A DNA stretch of 23,724 bases, from NCBI GenBank assembly GCA_013054445.1, contig JAAMPI010000883.1:1-23724 (forward strand), in the 5' to 3' direction. Position numbers and translations under genes: made by a program. Numbering within the stretch: the first letter of the stretch is position 1; each line of letters begins with the position of its first letter. This document shows positions 1-10,146 of this stretch, in pieces. The notes below the pieces were generated by a model that was given only the letters and a program-made list of their open reading frames with translations, had not been told where the DNA came from and ran no database searches. Source of the stretch: Cudoniella acicularis. Taxonomy: Eukaryota; Ascomycota; Leotiomycetes; Helotiales; Helotiaceae.

Positions 1-1205
1 CTAATCAAACAAGCGAACCTCTCTTTCCTAAATCGACAATACCCCTAGGCCCCTTATTCTAGAAGCGAGAGACCTTCTAGTAAAAGCTATAGGATTAGCT
101 AAATCCTACGACGAGTAGTCTAGAATCCTCGATCTTCTAGAGATATTCCGAGATTATACTAAAAAGGGAAAGGTCTATACTACCTCTAAGATTATCGCCT
201 CCTAGGTAGCTAATCTAGAGTCTACTACACGCAAAATCGAGTCTAAAACTAAGGAACTAGTAAAGGCTACTATAAAGCTACCGACTATCGTATAGATCGC
301 TTCGATCGACCTAAAATCTACTACGAACATAGCTATACCCTAGGAATAGACGCTAGTCGAAAAGAAAAAGAACTAACCTAAAAAAGGTAACTTTAGGTTA
401 GACTAGTAAAGACGACTTATTCTGATCTAATTAGAAGGCTAGATTCCTAAATTTAGCCCCTTTTCTATACGAAATAAGCTTAATTAAGCCTTCTAGGATA
501 AAGGATTTAAGGACCTAGTTATTATAAACGTTACTAGGTCTCTTAATTAAAATATTATTATTATTATAACCCCTGTCTTTATTACCGAATTCCTGATTAA
601 AAAGAAGGCTATATAAGACGATATTATCCCCTATTCTAGCTTTTAAAAAGATAAACCCTAGTATAAAGTTATATTATATAGTATCCTAGTAATAGACTTT
701 AATAACCCTAATAGTATATACCTAATTATTAACGAGATTTATATCTTTAATAAAGGATTTAATATAATTAATACCTTTTACTAGATATTATTAGAGGAAA
801 AGAGACGATTTAGCTAATTAGGATTAGTGATAATAGCCTTTATAATAGAAGAAGAAGCGATTTAAGTAATAAAGGGGCGACTTTATATTACTAGGATTAG
901 TATATAGGTAGAAAAGCTACGTATAACTACGCCTATTATATAGTATAGGAATTACTAAGGATTTAGCTACTTAGATTCCTAGTATAAAAGAGGGCCTATT
1001 TATAGGCTACATAGTACTTAATATTATACTAGTTAATACTATTACTCGATCTGCTAGGTAAAAGCTATTATATACCCTTATCTAGAGGCTAAGAATACTA
1101 ACTATAAGAGAAACTATATTATAAACACGAGGACATATAAGATATTACTAGTTACTATAACTAAGATATAAAAAACAACTACTATATAATTTATAATAAT
1201 ATAAA
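1..1205 (+). pseudogene. LINE ORF1 (gag-like, zinc-knuckle RNA-binding protein), destroyed by RIP
   Basis: ORF1 proteins of Tad-type LINEs bind the element RNA through a C-terminal array of CCHC knuckles. Here frame 944-985 reads Y-R-N-Y-stop-G-F-S-Y-L-D-S-stop-Y. The four Tyr codons have exactly the spacing C-x2-C-x4-H-x4-C, and each is one C-to-T or G-to-A change (TGY or CAY to TAY) from the proper ligand. More Tyr-rich knuckle-like spacing follows in the same frame to about 1138. The rest of ORF1 upstream is full of stops and I cannot place its start, which may lie outside the window. The end near 1205 is estimated from where ORF2-like sequence begins. Confidence 0.7.
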
Positions 1206-2500
1206 GATCTTATAAGCGAATCTTAATTAAAGCTCGACAGCTATTAAGAGTATACTATAGATAGTAGTTAAACTTAAAATTAATATATTACTTATCTAAG
1301 AACCCTATATTATCTAGAGCGACTTAGACGACTTTAGTATAGCTAGGTCTATAGTATATACTAGCTTTAGTTAGATCCTACCTAAATATAGTAGCTTCTA
1401 ACCTTAAACCCTTATATATATCTTAAAATCACTTCTACTTATAGCGAGTATATCCTTTCGCTACTAGACCTAGACCTTTTAATTATTAATATTATAAAAG
1501 AAGACAGTAAAATCTAGCTTCTTAATATCTATAATAAGAAGAACTAATAACTAGATAATTCTATACTAACGATCTAAAGACTACTATTTAACTAGTAATT
1601 ACTACTATACTCGATATTAGTAGGCGACTTTAATACCTACTACCCCTAGTAGGACCTACTAGTAAAGCCCTTTCTAGGAGCTAAACAGCTAGTTAAGTAG
1701 TTCGAGAACTAGGAACTAGAACTAATAAATAAACCTAGAAAAGGCACCTTTTATAGGTCGAATATAACTCGACCGAGCGTCCTAGATTTAACACTAGCTA
1801 TAAAGGTAGTAGCTAATAATATCGACGACTAGTAGATAATCGACTATCTTAGATCAGACTACTTTAGACTACTCTTTACTATTATAGGTAGTAGGAACCC
1901 CCTAATCGATAACCCTGCCTTTAATATCCACTTCTATATAGAAGAAGCTAACTAAGACTAATTTATTACGCTCTTATAAATAAATATATCAAATTCGACT
2001 ATATTTAGCTCTAATAAATTCTAAAAAATCAAAGAATTAGTTAAATTAATCGACCTACTTTAAAGCCTACTAATTAGAATCGAAGAGGCTATAGCTACTA
2101 AGTTCCTAGATTTAGCGGCTCTAGAACTTACCTAGGCTATTATTAGCGTAGTAAAGTCGAGTATTCTAGTTAGTAAGCCAGGGGTAAAGCTAAAGCTATA
2201 GTAGTCACCTAACTTAAAGCTATTATAGAAGGATATAATAAAAAAGCAAAGGTCGATTAGCTACGATAGTAGCGAGTCAACTTAGGACTATCTAAAAGCA
2301 AAGAACACCTACTTCTAGGCGATAAAGTCGGCTAAGCGAGACTACTAGAATACCTTCCTAGAAAAGGGGGACTCGAAGTCTATATTCAAGGCGCTAAAAT
2401 ATACGAATTACTCGCGTAACGAGCTAATCCTGTTAATCTAATCTACTTCTAGCCTATAAGACTCCTTCTTAGGTAAAGCCTCGGCTTTTAGAGAGACCCT
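1206..2500 (+). pseudogene. LINE ORF2 5' part: APE-type endonuclease, destroyed by RIP
   Basis: APE endonucleases of LINEs nick target DNA to prime reverse transcription. Three family signatures can be read through the stops. The first is an ILLI-stop-EP block at 1285-1305, where TAA at 1297 stands for the Gln before the catalytic Glu. The second is VGDFN at 1620-1634, followed by two TAG codons that probably replace two Trp codons. The third is RSD-Y at 1851-1862, where TAC replaces the His codon of the usual SDH triad. The first block is in a different frame from the other two, so at least one indel lies between 1300 and 1617. From 1617 the frame is the one used by the reverse transcriptase. 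No product is possible. The exact start is estimated. Confidence 0.8.
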
Positions 2501-4247
2501 CTTCCCCTCTCCACCAATCACAGAGCCTCCTTCTTAGGATGACTATAAATCAGTAGACTGGGATTGGCTAGCTCTTAGCCAATCAGAGCTACTAAACGCT
2601 TGCTCGGCAAAAGTCAAAGGCAAAACACTAGGACCCGACTATATCACCCAGGTGATTATTACCAGGGCCTACCAGGCGATACCAACACCCTTTTTTAAGC
2701 TATTCGGGTTACTTATTAACCTGGGATACCACCCTACCTGCTGGAAACAAGCAACTAGGGCTATTCTAAGGAAGCCTCACAAACCAGATTATTCAGCACC
2801 TAAGGCATATCGAGTAATATNACTTCTTAATTGCCTTGGTAAAGTTAGCGAAAGGATACTAGCACAGAGACTAGCTTATCTAGNAGAGACCACAGGCCTA
2901 CTANACAACTCGCAGATCGGTGGACGCCTTAAAAAATCAGCTATCGACGCTGCCCTATTACTTACGAACGAAGTAGAAGCTAATAAGAGGAATAAGCAAA
3001 AAACAACGACTCTATTTCTAGACGTCAAGGGTGCTTTCGACCACGTGGCAAAGAACAGGCTACTATCGATTTTATAAGACCTACTTTTACCTAGTTCGAT
3101 AATAGCCTAGGTCTCGTCCTTTCTAAATAACCGACTACTTCGACTTGCTTTTGACGGCCAATTAGAAGCCTTCTCTACGATCGATACTAGGATCCCACAG
3201 GGTAGCCCTATATCACCAATCCTGTTCCTTATCTATATAAGAAACCTCTTCGCCACTACCGAATCAGGACTAGTCAAATACCTCTCTTATATCGACGATA
3301 TATCGATTACTACTAAATCGACTAGCTTAAAGAAGAACGCTAAGATCCTAGAAAAGGAGGTTCAAAAGCTATATCAACTAGCCTCTAAGAATATAATACA
3401 ATTCGACTTAGTAAAGACAGAATTAATCCACTTCACTACCTCAAAAGACGCTAAACTAGCTAAAATCACACTACCAGATAGAGCGATTATCGAGTCAAAA
3501 GAAGTGGTCAAATGGCTAGGTATCCACTTCGACCAGAACCTTACTTTTAAACAGCACGTCGCAATTAGAGTCTCTCAAGCAAGGTCGGCTTTTTATCGAC
3601 TAGCCAGACTAGCTAACTTAGAGAGAGGATTATCACCTACGGCCGTACGACAGCTATATCTTGCCTGCGTCACTAGTATATCGGACTACGGATCGATTAT
3701 CTGGTGGCGTGGCCAAAACCAATTTAAAGGCCCCCTCCAGCTACTACAGAACCTAGGCCTTCGGAAAATATTAGGGGTATTTAAAACCACACCTATTATA
3801 CCTATGGAACTCGAATCAGCACTACCGCCACCTGATATTCGACTAAACAACTCGATTAGACGATACGCTTTCCGGGCCCTTAAATTACCACCGACCCATC
3901 CAATCTCACGACTAAGGGACGATATTATCGATATAATCAAAGCTCCACCCGATATAATCGAAGCACCACTCGATATACTAGAAAAAGACGAATTATCGAT
4001 CCCTTATTATCACCAGCTAGTAGATTCAACCAACCACGAGCCAGATATAACTAGAGCGGCTAAACGGCTAAATACGACTAGAGACCAAAATCAAAAAAAA
4101 CCCAACAGATTCTATAGAAACGGTCGTACGAACCCCTTTCCTAGACGGGCTAGCGCTACGACACGTGACCATCGAGGATCAGACGATAGAAGACCCTCCG
4201 ACCAATCAGCGCGGAGAAAACAGGGGTATTTTACCCGACTCGCTTAA
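2501..4247 (+). pseudogene. LINE ORF2 middle part: reverse transcriptase and thumb region, few lesions
   Basis: The frame carries the non-LTR RT blocks in order: KGKTLGPDYI at about 2616-2645, the N-terminal palm (2652-2950), motif A FLDVKGAFDHV near 3015-3045, a QGSP block near 3200, and motif C YIDD at 3288-3299 with both catalytic Asp kept. Two stops interrupt it: TAA at 3075-3077 and TAG at 3108-3110, the latter in a WVSSFL-like context where Trp is expected. The frame is then open to 4247, but the real reading frame probably shifts one frame earlier, at the A8 run 4093-4100, because the continuation there leads directly into the RNase H frame. N calls at 2821, 2884 and 2904 affect three codons. 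Nearly intact RT next to a shattered endonuclease is odd. Confidence 0.9.
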
Positions 4248-5616
4248 TCCAGGGGCTATAGATATAGCTATCCAAGAACCAACAAATCAAGTAGCCAACC
4301 AGGAGTCGACTAATCAGGAACCCCCGACTATAATTATANAAACTAAAAGCGATTTTATTAAAAATCGTACAAACCGCTTGATTATACACGACTTAGCTAG
4401 AACGGCTAAAGTCCAGGGCCAGCCAATCAGAATCAAGAGGCCAAAACCACTAAAACACTACCCACCTACGCAAATCGAACGTATTTATAAGTCGATTACC
4501 GGGCTCTATTTACCTAATAGCCTAGAAAGGATTCAGCACTATTTTTTCCCACCCTAGGGCCGTATAACCCTATATCACGTGGTTATTTCAAAGCTTCCTA
4601 AAGAGGACACCGCTAAAGCCCACAACGAGTATATAAATCGACTCGATTTAACTAACACCACTACTATATATACGGACGCTTCTTCTACAGGGGAAGGGAT
4701 AGGAATAGGCATCGGAATAGTGGCATATAGCCACCTAGACTGGTCCCGGCAAATAACCTATCAATCGAGTCTTAATATAGGAACTAGGCAACTAGTCTAT
4801 AATAGGGAACTCGAGGGGGTTACCCAGGCTATCGAATACGCTAGCATAGCAGCCCAACCAAACGAATCAATCCAGATCTATTTAGATAATCAAGCTAGAT
4901 TATTAAGACTTAAAAACCCGTCTGATAATCCAGGCCAGGACTGCCAGATTAGGGCAATAAAAGCAGCACAGAAGATAGTCGATAAAGGGGCTTCGCTTAC
5001 GCTTAATTGGGTACCAGGGCATACAGAAGTAGAAGGCAACGAGGAAGCTGATTCGCTGGCTAAGCGAGGCACCAAATCAAGCTCGATATCGATAAAGACT
5101 AGCTTCGCATCACTTGGACTTTTAATACGACAAATCGGCACTTCAGAATGGCAGAAGGCTATAGAGCGATATAGAGACAAGGAGCGAGCCAATCAGAACC
5201 CTAGGACCTATTCGAAGCTATTCCCCTGCCAGACGAGGTCAAATCTACGAATCCCAGGCGACACGAAAAGAGAGCTAGCTAGCTCGTTCTACCAACTCAA
5301 ACTCGGCCACGGCTATATAAAGTCTTATCTATATCGAATTAAAGAGTCAGATAACGACACCTGTAGGTGTGGTAAAAAGGAGACTACAGAGCACCTGTTA
5401 TTAGCGTGCCCAGAAGGGTGGGAGCCTCGTAAGAAGCTTAAAAAGGACCTAGAAGGATCGACGATATCGCTACGCACCCTTCTACACACATCACACGGTA
5501 TCCAATCAACACTCGAGTTCCTTAAAAAGACCCGATTCGCTACAAGGAAGTGGCATATAGAGAGGGGAGAGGGTAGTGAGAGCAGGGAAGAGGAGAGAGA
5601 TAAAGGGGACGTCTAA
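4094..5616 (+). pseudogene. LINE ORF2 3' part: linker, RNase H and C-terminal zinc motif
   Basis: This is the same ORF2 continued in another frame after the A8 run at 4093-4100. One stop, TAG at 4555-4557, sits where Trp is likely (PP-stop-GRI). RNase H removes RNA from the RNA-DNA hybrid. All of its acidic landmarks are present: YTDAS with Asp at 4675, the Glu in NRELEGV, Asp in YLDNQA, and the WVPGH...NEEADSLAK block near 5010-5065. After it comes a CxC-x7-H-x4-C motif (TCRCGKK...EHLLLAC) near 5360-5410, the usual end of Tad1-clade ORF2. The ORF stops at 5614-5616. One N at 4339. Protein-level preservation is good, so this part was either little touched by RIP or was replaced later. Confidence 0.9.
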
Positions 5617-5800
5617 TCAGTCTTTATATTATTTTCTTTTGTTATTATTAGGGCCAGACCCTCACTGTCACCTGGAATACTTGGATTACTACCTTTTGTA
5701 AATACTCTTGACTCGCTAGGGCTTGAAACCCAGCCGTCCTACTATAGTCTCTGACTTATAAAGGACGTAAAAAGGATAAATCAATCAATCAATCAATCAA
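5617..5800 (+). repeat. LINE 3' untranslated region and (TCAA)5 tail
   Basis: After the ORF2 stop there are about 160 bases without coding signs, then five tandem TCAA units at 5781-5800. Many fungal LINEs end in a short simple repeat of this kind rather than poly(A), so I take 5800 as the 3' boundary of the element. I did not find a convincing target-site duplication because the 5' end lies outside the window. Confidence 0.7.
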
Positions 5801-5821
5801 AAGACGACTCGTTACGATGTG

Positions 5822-6088
5822 TTGTTTATATCGAGAATAAGAAAGGTAGTTACGACGTTATTNTNATCAGACCTGGTTTGACGCCGTCCCCCTTACCTGA
5901 CGCGTCTCCCTTGTCACGTGTCCTNGTCCGTGCTAGACTCACCTCNTNTATATAAGGCCCCTTNNGGGCCACCTCTCTTCTTCTCTNCTTAGCTTAGTTT
6001 CTTCGNNAATATAGCACCTTCTTNCAAATACGTCCCTACGTGACGTCAGGGCCCTCGTGCCTTTGTAGAGCTGTAACATTGTTTATAT
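5822..6088. repeat. N-rich repeat fragment flanked by a 10-bp direct repeat, possibly LTR- or promoter-like
   Basis: TTGTTTATAT occurs at 5822-5831 and again at 6079-6088. The 247 bases between them carry eleven of the window's N calls (5863-6024), a TATATAAGGCCCC box near 5949-5961 followed by pyrimidine-rich sequence, and the end TGTAACA. A TATA box followed by such sequence is reminiscent of a small solo LTR, and the Ns point to a multicopy sequence. There is no clean TG...CA element with a matching 4-6 bp duplication, so the class is open. Confidence 0.35.
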
Positions 6089-6192
6089 ATTTCATACTAT
6101 AGTTGATTTAGGTTTCGGGAGTAAAGCATAGTAAAGGTATATAAATAGCGAGCGGGACGATTTTTTCGGTATTAACTCTTAATACTTAAATA

Positions 6193-6212
6193 AGCTTCTT
6201 AAATAAGAAGCT
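6193..6212. repeat. 20-bp near-perfect palindrome
   Basis: A 9-bp stem (AGCTTCTTA / TAAGAAGCT) with a 2-base AA centre. It lies just outside the AT-rich inverted-repeat element that follows. It may be part of an older nested element; nothing else can be said. Confidence 0.5.
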
Positions 6213-6254
6213 ATACTAGAGAAAAAGAAGAGAGAATAAAGTAACTATTTATAC

Positions 6255-6710
6255 TAAGAGTTAGGGTTATTACTCTCCGCCTACCCTACTAAAATACACT
6301 AAAATATATACTTTTAAATTTTATATAATTTAATAATAAATCTAGTTAAAGATCTTAAAATACGTTTAATTAACTAGATTTACTTTAATTTTAATTTATA
6401 TAATTTAGAATTTAATTTAAATAAATAATAAAAAGTTATATATACTTCTTTTAAATAAAGTTATAAAATCGCTTAATTTATATATAAAATTCCTAAAATC
6501 TATAGCTTTTTATATTTTAGTATATTAAAAATATATAATTAAAAAATAAAAATTAATTCCTTTATATCTAAATATTATAAAGTAATTGTTTATAAGATGC
6601 TTTAATTTTTATACTGTTTTAATTAGTAGTTACTTTATTATATGTTTTTAAAAAGTCTAAATTTTAATATAAATCACTTAGTAGGCGAAGAGTAATAGCC
6701 CCAACTCTTA
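6255..6710. mobile_element. Short AT-rich inverted-repeat element (MITE-like), RIP-degraded
   Basis: The left terminus 6255-6284 and the reverse complement of the right terminus 6681-6710 match at 27 of 30 positions, and the three differences are transitions. The 456-bp element has an extremely AT-rich interior without any open frame, in contrast to GC-richer flanks. Size, termini and lack of coding capacity fit a miniature inverted-repeat element or a deletion derivative of a DNA transposon. TA is present at both edges but I see no longer target duplication, so the superfamily (Tc1/mariner-pogo would be a guess) is not assigned. Confidence 0.75.
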
Positions 6711-6967
6711 TATTCATGTTGTCTCAGCTACTACTACGTTATATTTGTTTTCTAGATATAGGTATGTGTTATGTGTTAATATTATATATGCTCTCCAACA
6801 TCGATCTATTATAGCGAGCGAGTGGGTAGACGAGTCCAGGAGAGCCTTCGTCCTCATGTCGGTCATTACTCCTCTTCCTCATCATCCTTCATTCCATACC
6901 ACTCACTTCAATCACACACCCCTTCACAGCTTCAACAACACTCCACACCAACCCTTCCCCCCTTACC

Positions 6968-9900
6968 TTAAACCACAAAAACAACATAATTCACCCCTAA
7001 AAATCCCTCGGGCTCGCCAACNNCCCCTTCCTTCCCCCCAACCGGCGGAAACAAACTAAACCCCCCATTCTTACTCCCCATCCCATTAACTCCACTCCCC
7101 GCGTCAGGCAAAGTCGGCAACGGACTCAACGGCGCGGGTCCGATATCCCTCTCGTTCCCAACAGGTCCAAACCCATACCCAAACTCCTTATTCGACGTCA
7201 ATGCATTCCCCTCACCCACCCCCTTCAAACTAGCATTCCTGGCAACACCACCCATATCGTCCGATTTAAGGGCGCCTTGACCACTAGCCCAGAAGTTGTT
7301 TTCCCCGAACCCGCTGGCGCCGCTGCGTTGCGACATGGCACGCGCGATGCCGGCTGGGAGGGGGGAGTTGAGTGGTTGGAGGAGAGGAGAGCCAGGTGGT
7401 GTGTCGGCTTTGCGGCCTCCGCGGCGGCGAGCACGGAAGAAACGGCGGACGGAGAAGAAGATTATGATGGCGAGGATGGCGACACCAACTTGAAAATATA
7501 AGTTAGAAGGCAGATTGATGAGTAGGAAAGGGGGAAGACATACCAGTAGAACCAATGACCACGGCGGCAATTCCACCACCGGTTCGAAGAGGTCCCGGAA
7601 CGGCACTCAGGGAAGCGGCTCCGCCTGTGCCGGTCTCGCCGGGGCTGTTCCCTCGTGTACCAGTGCTGATGATTACTCCGGCGTTGGGACCAGAGCCTGC
7701 TGCTTCGGATTCTCGTAGGGCGCCGAGTGAAGCGGCTGGAGCACCGCTGGTGAGGGCAGATACTGGAATTAATTTTTGTGTGCCAGCAACTGTTTGGGAT
7801 CCGGTGAGGAGGAGGTTGGATGTTGTTGGGTTACCAGTTATTGATGCTGCATTGGAACCAGTTGCGGTTATCTTGGGTGCTGAAGCGCCATCTGAGCCAG
7901 ATACGGAGGTCTTTGGATCAGATGCTCCAGATCCGGCTTTGGATGCTGCGTCTCTGGAGACCGAGGCAGCGCTGGCAGATGCGGCGCTTTCAGAGGCACG
8001 GGAAGCCGATCCTGCATCTGTTATGGATGCCTCGTTGGCATCAGAGGTTGCAGTGGCTTGATTAGCCGGTGTGGAGATGCCGGATTGGGCAACATTTGAG
8101 CCTCCCTGTACATCACTGCTCACTGATGCGTTGCTTGATTCAGCGCCAGAAGTTGCTGAAGCACTTCCTGCATCTGCTCCGGTAGCTGTGGTTCCCACAT
8201 CGATCCCGGAAGCTGTGGCCACCGAGTTAAGTGCTGAAGAGCCGGAATCAACACTTGATGTCTGCACGCTTGTATCGGCTGTAGTGGTGGCATCAGCATC
8301 TCCGCTGTTTATATCAACCGCTGAAGAAGTTGCCGCCGATGAGAGAACATCCGTGCTTGATGCGTCAAGACTTGCAACGGAAGCCGATGTCGAGGCAGCT
8401 GCAGGCAATGCATCGACACTTGAATCAATGGATGATGTCGCTGCGGCACTCGACACATCTAAAGCAGATGTCGAGGCCGCGGCGCTTGATATATCTGGTG
8501 TAGCCACAATGGATTGCGTGCTCGACGGAGCAGCACTCAATAGGTTTGAAGTCGCCACAATGGATTGTGTACTAGATGCTGCGGCGCTCGATATTTCAGG
8601 CGTCGCTACGATGGATTGTGTGCTTGAGGCTGCAGCGCTCGATATCTCGGGAGCCGCCACGACAGATTGGGAACTTGAAGCAGCGGCACTTGATGCTAGT
8701 GCTGAAGTTTCTGCTGGAATGACGCTTGGTGCAGCACTGGATATTGTTGAAGCGGCAGCCACAGGCTCAACGCTTGAAACTACTGAAGGAGCTGCACTTG
8801 GAGCAGCACTAGATACAGCGGGTGTTTCAATCACGGGTGCTGGGCTTGATACTATGACTGGAGTCTCCGTAGGAGCTGCTATTGGAGCGGCACTGGACAC
8901 TGGTGTTACTGATGGAGCAGCTGCAATTGATTCGTCGGGGGCGGGAGCCACGGTTGGTAAAACCACGGGTTCCGAAGCCGAAACTTCAGGAGTTGGACTT
9001 GGTGCTTGTGGTGAAGAAGCGGGAGCCGGAGTTGGGGTGGGTGCTTGGGGTGTAGTTGCTGGTACAGCTTCTTGCGCTGGCGCTTGAGAAACGGCGGGCA
9101 CTGGGTTAGAGGCAGGAGTATTTGCTGCCACTGGCGTTGAAGGTTGGGGTGCTGGCGTAGGAGCCGGAGCCGGCTGGGAAACGACAGGCGCGGAGGCTTC
9201 TGGCTGTTGCTGAGCAGCAGGAGATGGGTTAACTTGAGGTGCTGGATTTGAAGGTTCTGGTGTTGGTGTAGGAGCGGGAGCAGGTTTGGAAACGACAGGC
9301 GCTGGGGCTTGTGGTTGGGCAGCTGGGGATGGGTTGACTTGAGGTGCTGGGTTCGCGGCAGGCAAATTTGCTACTGCTGGCTGTGAAAGTTGTGGTGTTG
9401 GTGTAGGAGCGGGAGCAGGCTTGGAAACGACAGCTGCTGGGGCTTCTGGTTGCTGTTGGGAAGGAGATGGCTTTGCTTGTGGTGCTGGGTTGGCCGCAGG
9501 TGTATTCGCCGCAGCTGGTTTGGCTTGTGGGGGTGTTGAATTTGCAGGCTTTACAGAAGTGACCAAGGTGGTGGGCTGTATGGATATTAGTGAAGCTTGA
9601 TCAAAGTTAGGACCCACGTACGTTTTGGATTTGACTTGGCGGGCTAGCTGATGCCACAGACGGCCCCGAGTCCTGAGATTCTGCAGGTGATTCTGAATTT
9701 GTGGATTCCGAGGAAGATCCTGAACCAGTGGACGGATTTGTGGATTCTGAAGAGGGCTCTGAATCTGGGGAATCTGAAGATCCTTGGCCTGTAGAACTCG
9801 AGTCTGAGGAATCTGATTCTGCGGAGTTGGAACCAGTTGAGCTTGATCCTGTGGAGGATGGATCTGTAGAAGTCGAATCGCTGGAATCTGAACCTACAGA

Positions 9901-10146
9901 GCTAGAACCTGTAGAAGTTGAGTCGCTGGAATCTGAACCCGTAGAGTCCGAACCTGTTGAATCTGAATCGCTAGAATTACCTGTGGAATCCGAGTCGTCC
10001 GAGTCGTCTGATTGTGGGAATGCGTTCCGTTTGATTTGTCTCTTTGCGTCCACCACCCAGCCCATTAGATTGGGATCCACCCCATCCGAACCAGCAATTA
10101 TCAATCTGTCAGCCTGACTCCGTCGAAAAACAGCGCTGAGTCTCAT
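6968..10146 (-). CDS. Mucin-like single-pass membrane protein, Ser/Thr/Pro/Ala-rich, 3 exons, ~1025 aa
   Basis: Exons on the - strand: 10146-9622, 9575-7544 and 7488-6968. Intron 1 (46 nt) starts GTACGT, has CTAAC and CTAAT before ACAG and is in phase 0. Intron 2 (55 nt) starts GTATGT, has CTAAC and ends AAG. The joined frame has no stop. Residues 46-170 are Ser/Asp/Thr/Gly-rich, about 205-325 hold Pro/Ala repeats, and about 470-545 hold 17-residue Ser/Ala repeats. Residues 843-866 form one membrane helix, created only after splicing of intron 2, followed by RRFFRARRRGG and a ~155-aa tail. This is the layout of surface mucins and cell-wall stress sensors (Msb2- or Mid2-like), but no diagnostic domain is visible. 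The N-terminus lacks an evident signal peptide, so a missed 5' exon is possible. Ns at 7022-7023 hide part of the tail. Confidence 0.8.
8470..8710 (-). repeat. In-gene 51-bp tandem repeat coding for 17-residue Ser/Ala units
   Basis: About four copies of a 17-residue unit of the type SSAAASSTQSIVATPEI in the ectodomain of the mucin-like protein. On the + strand these appear as recurrent ATGGATTG...GCGCTCGATAT blocks. Such repeats change copy number easily and alter the length of the stalk between strains. Confidence 0.75.
9130..9480 (-). repeat. Degenerate in-gene tandem repeat coding for Pro/Ala units
   Basis: Units begin with a GGTGTAGGAGC-like motif (+ strand) at 9154, 9265 and 9400, spaced 111 and 135 bases. 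They encode blocks such as PAPAPTPTP and VNPSPAAQ. The unequal spacing suggests past expansion and contraction within the mucin-like gene. Confidence 0.7.

Larger units (their letters stand above)
1..5800 (+). mobile_element. Tad1-type LINE (non-LTR retrotransposon), RIP-degraded, 5' end outside window
   Basis: In order along the + strand I see CCHC zinc knuckles of an ORF1 (from 944), APE-type endonuclease motifs (1297-1862), a reverse transcriptase (about 2590-3450) with a YIDD box at 3288-3299, an RNase H domain (about 4660-5090), a C-terminal CxC..H..C motif and a (TCAA)5 tail at 5781-5800. This order, with RNase H after RT, is that of fungal Tad1/I-type LINEs. The element is dead. From 61 to about 2500 the dinucleotides CA and TG are scarce, TA is very common, and TAG/TAA stops occur every few codons, as expected from RIP. 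After about 2500 CA and TG return and frames stay open for hundreds of codons. Several N calls suggest unresolved near-identical copies. Copy number cannot be judged from one window. Confidence 0.93.

Noticed and set aside
5715..5745. tRNA-like B box in GCTTGAAACCC
   Set aside because: No A box, no anticodon arm and it lies in the LINE 3' region.
5820..6078. Complete solo LTR TGTTG...TAACA
   Set aside because: The flanking 5-mers do not match as a target duplication and no related internal sequence is present; kept only as an unassigned repeat fragment.
8071..9087. Long open frame (338 codons) on the + strand opposite the mucin-like gene
   Set aside because: It is the complement of Ala/Ser/Thr codon repeats, which have few stops in any frame; it has no start context, introns or domain. 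The - strand gene explains the region.
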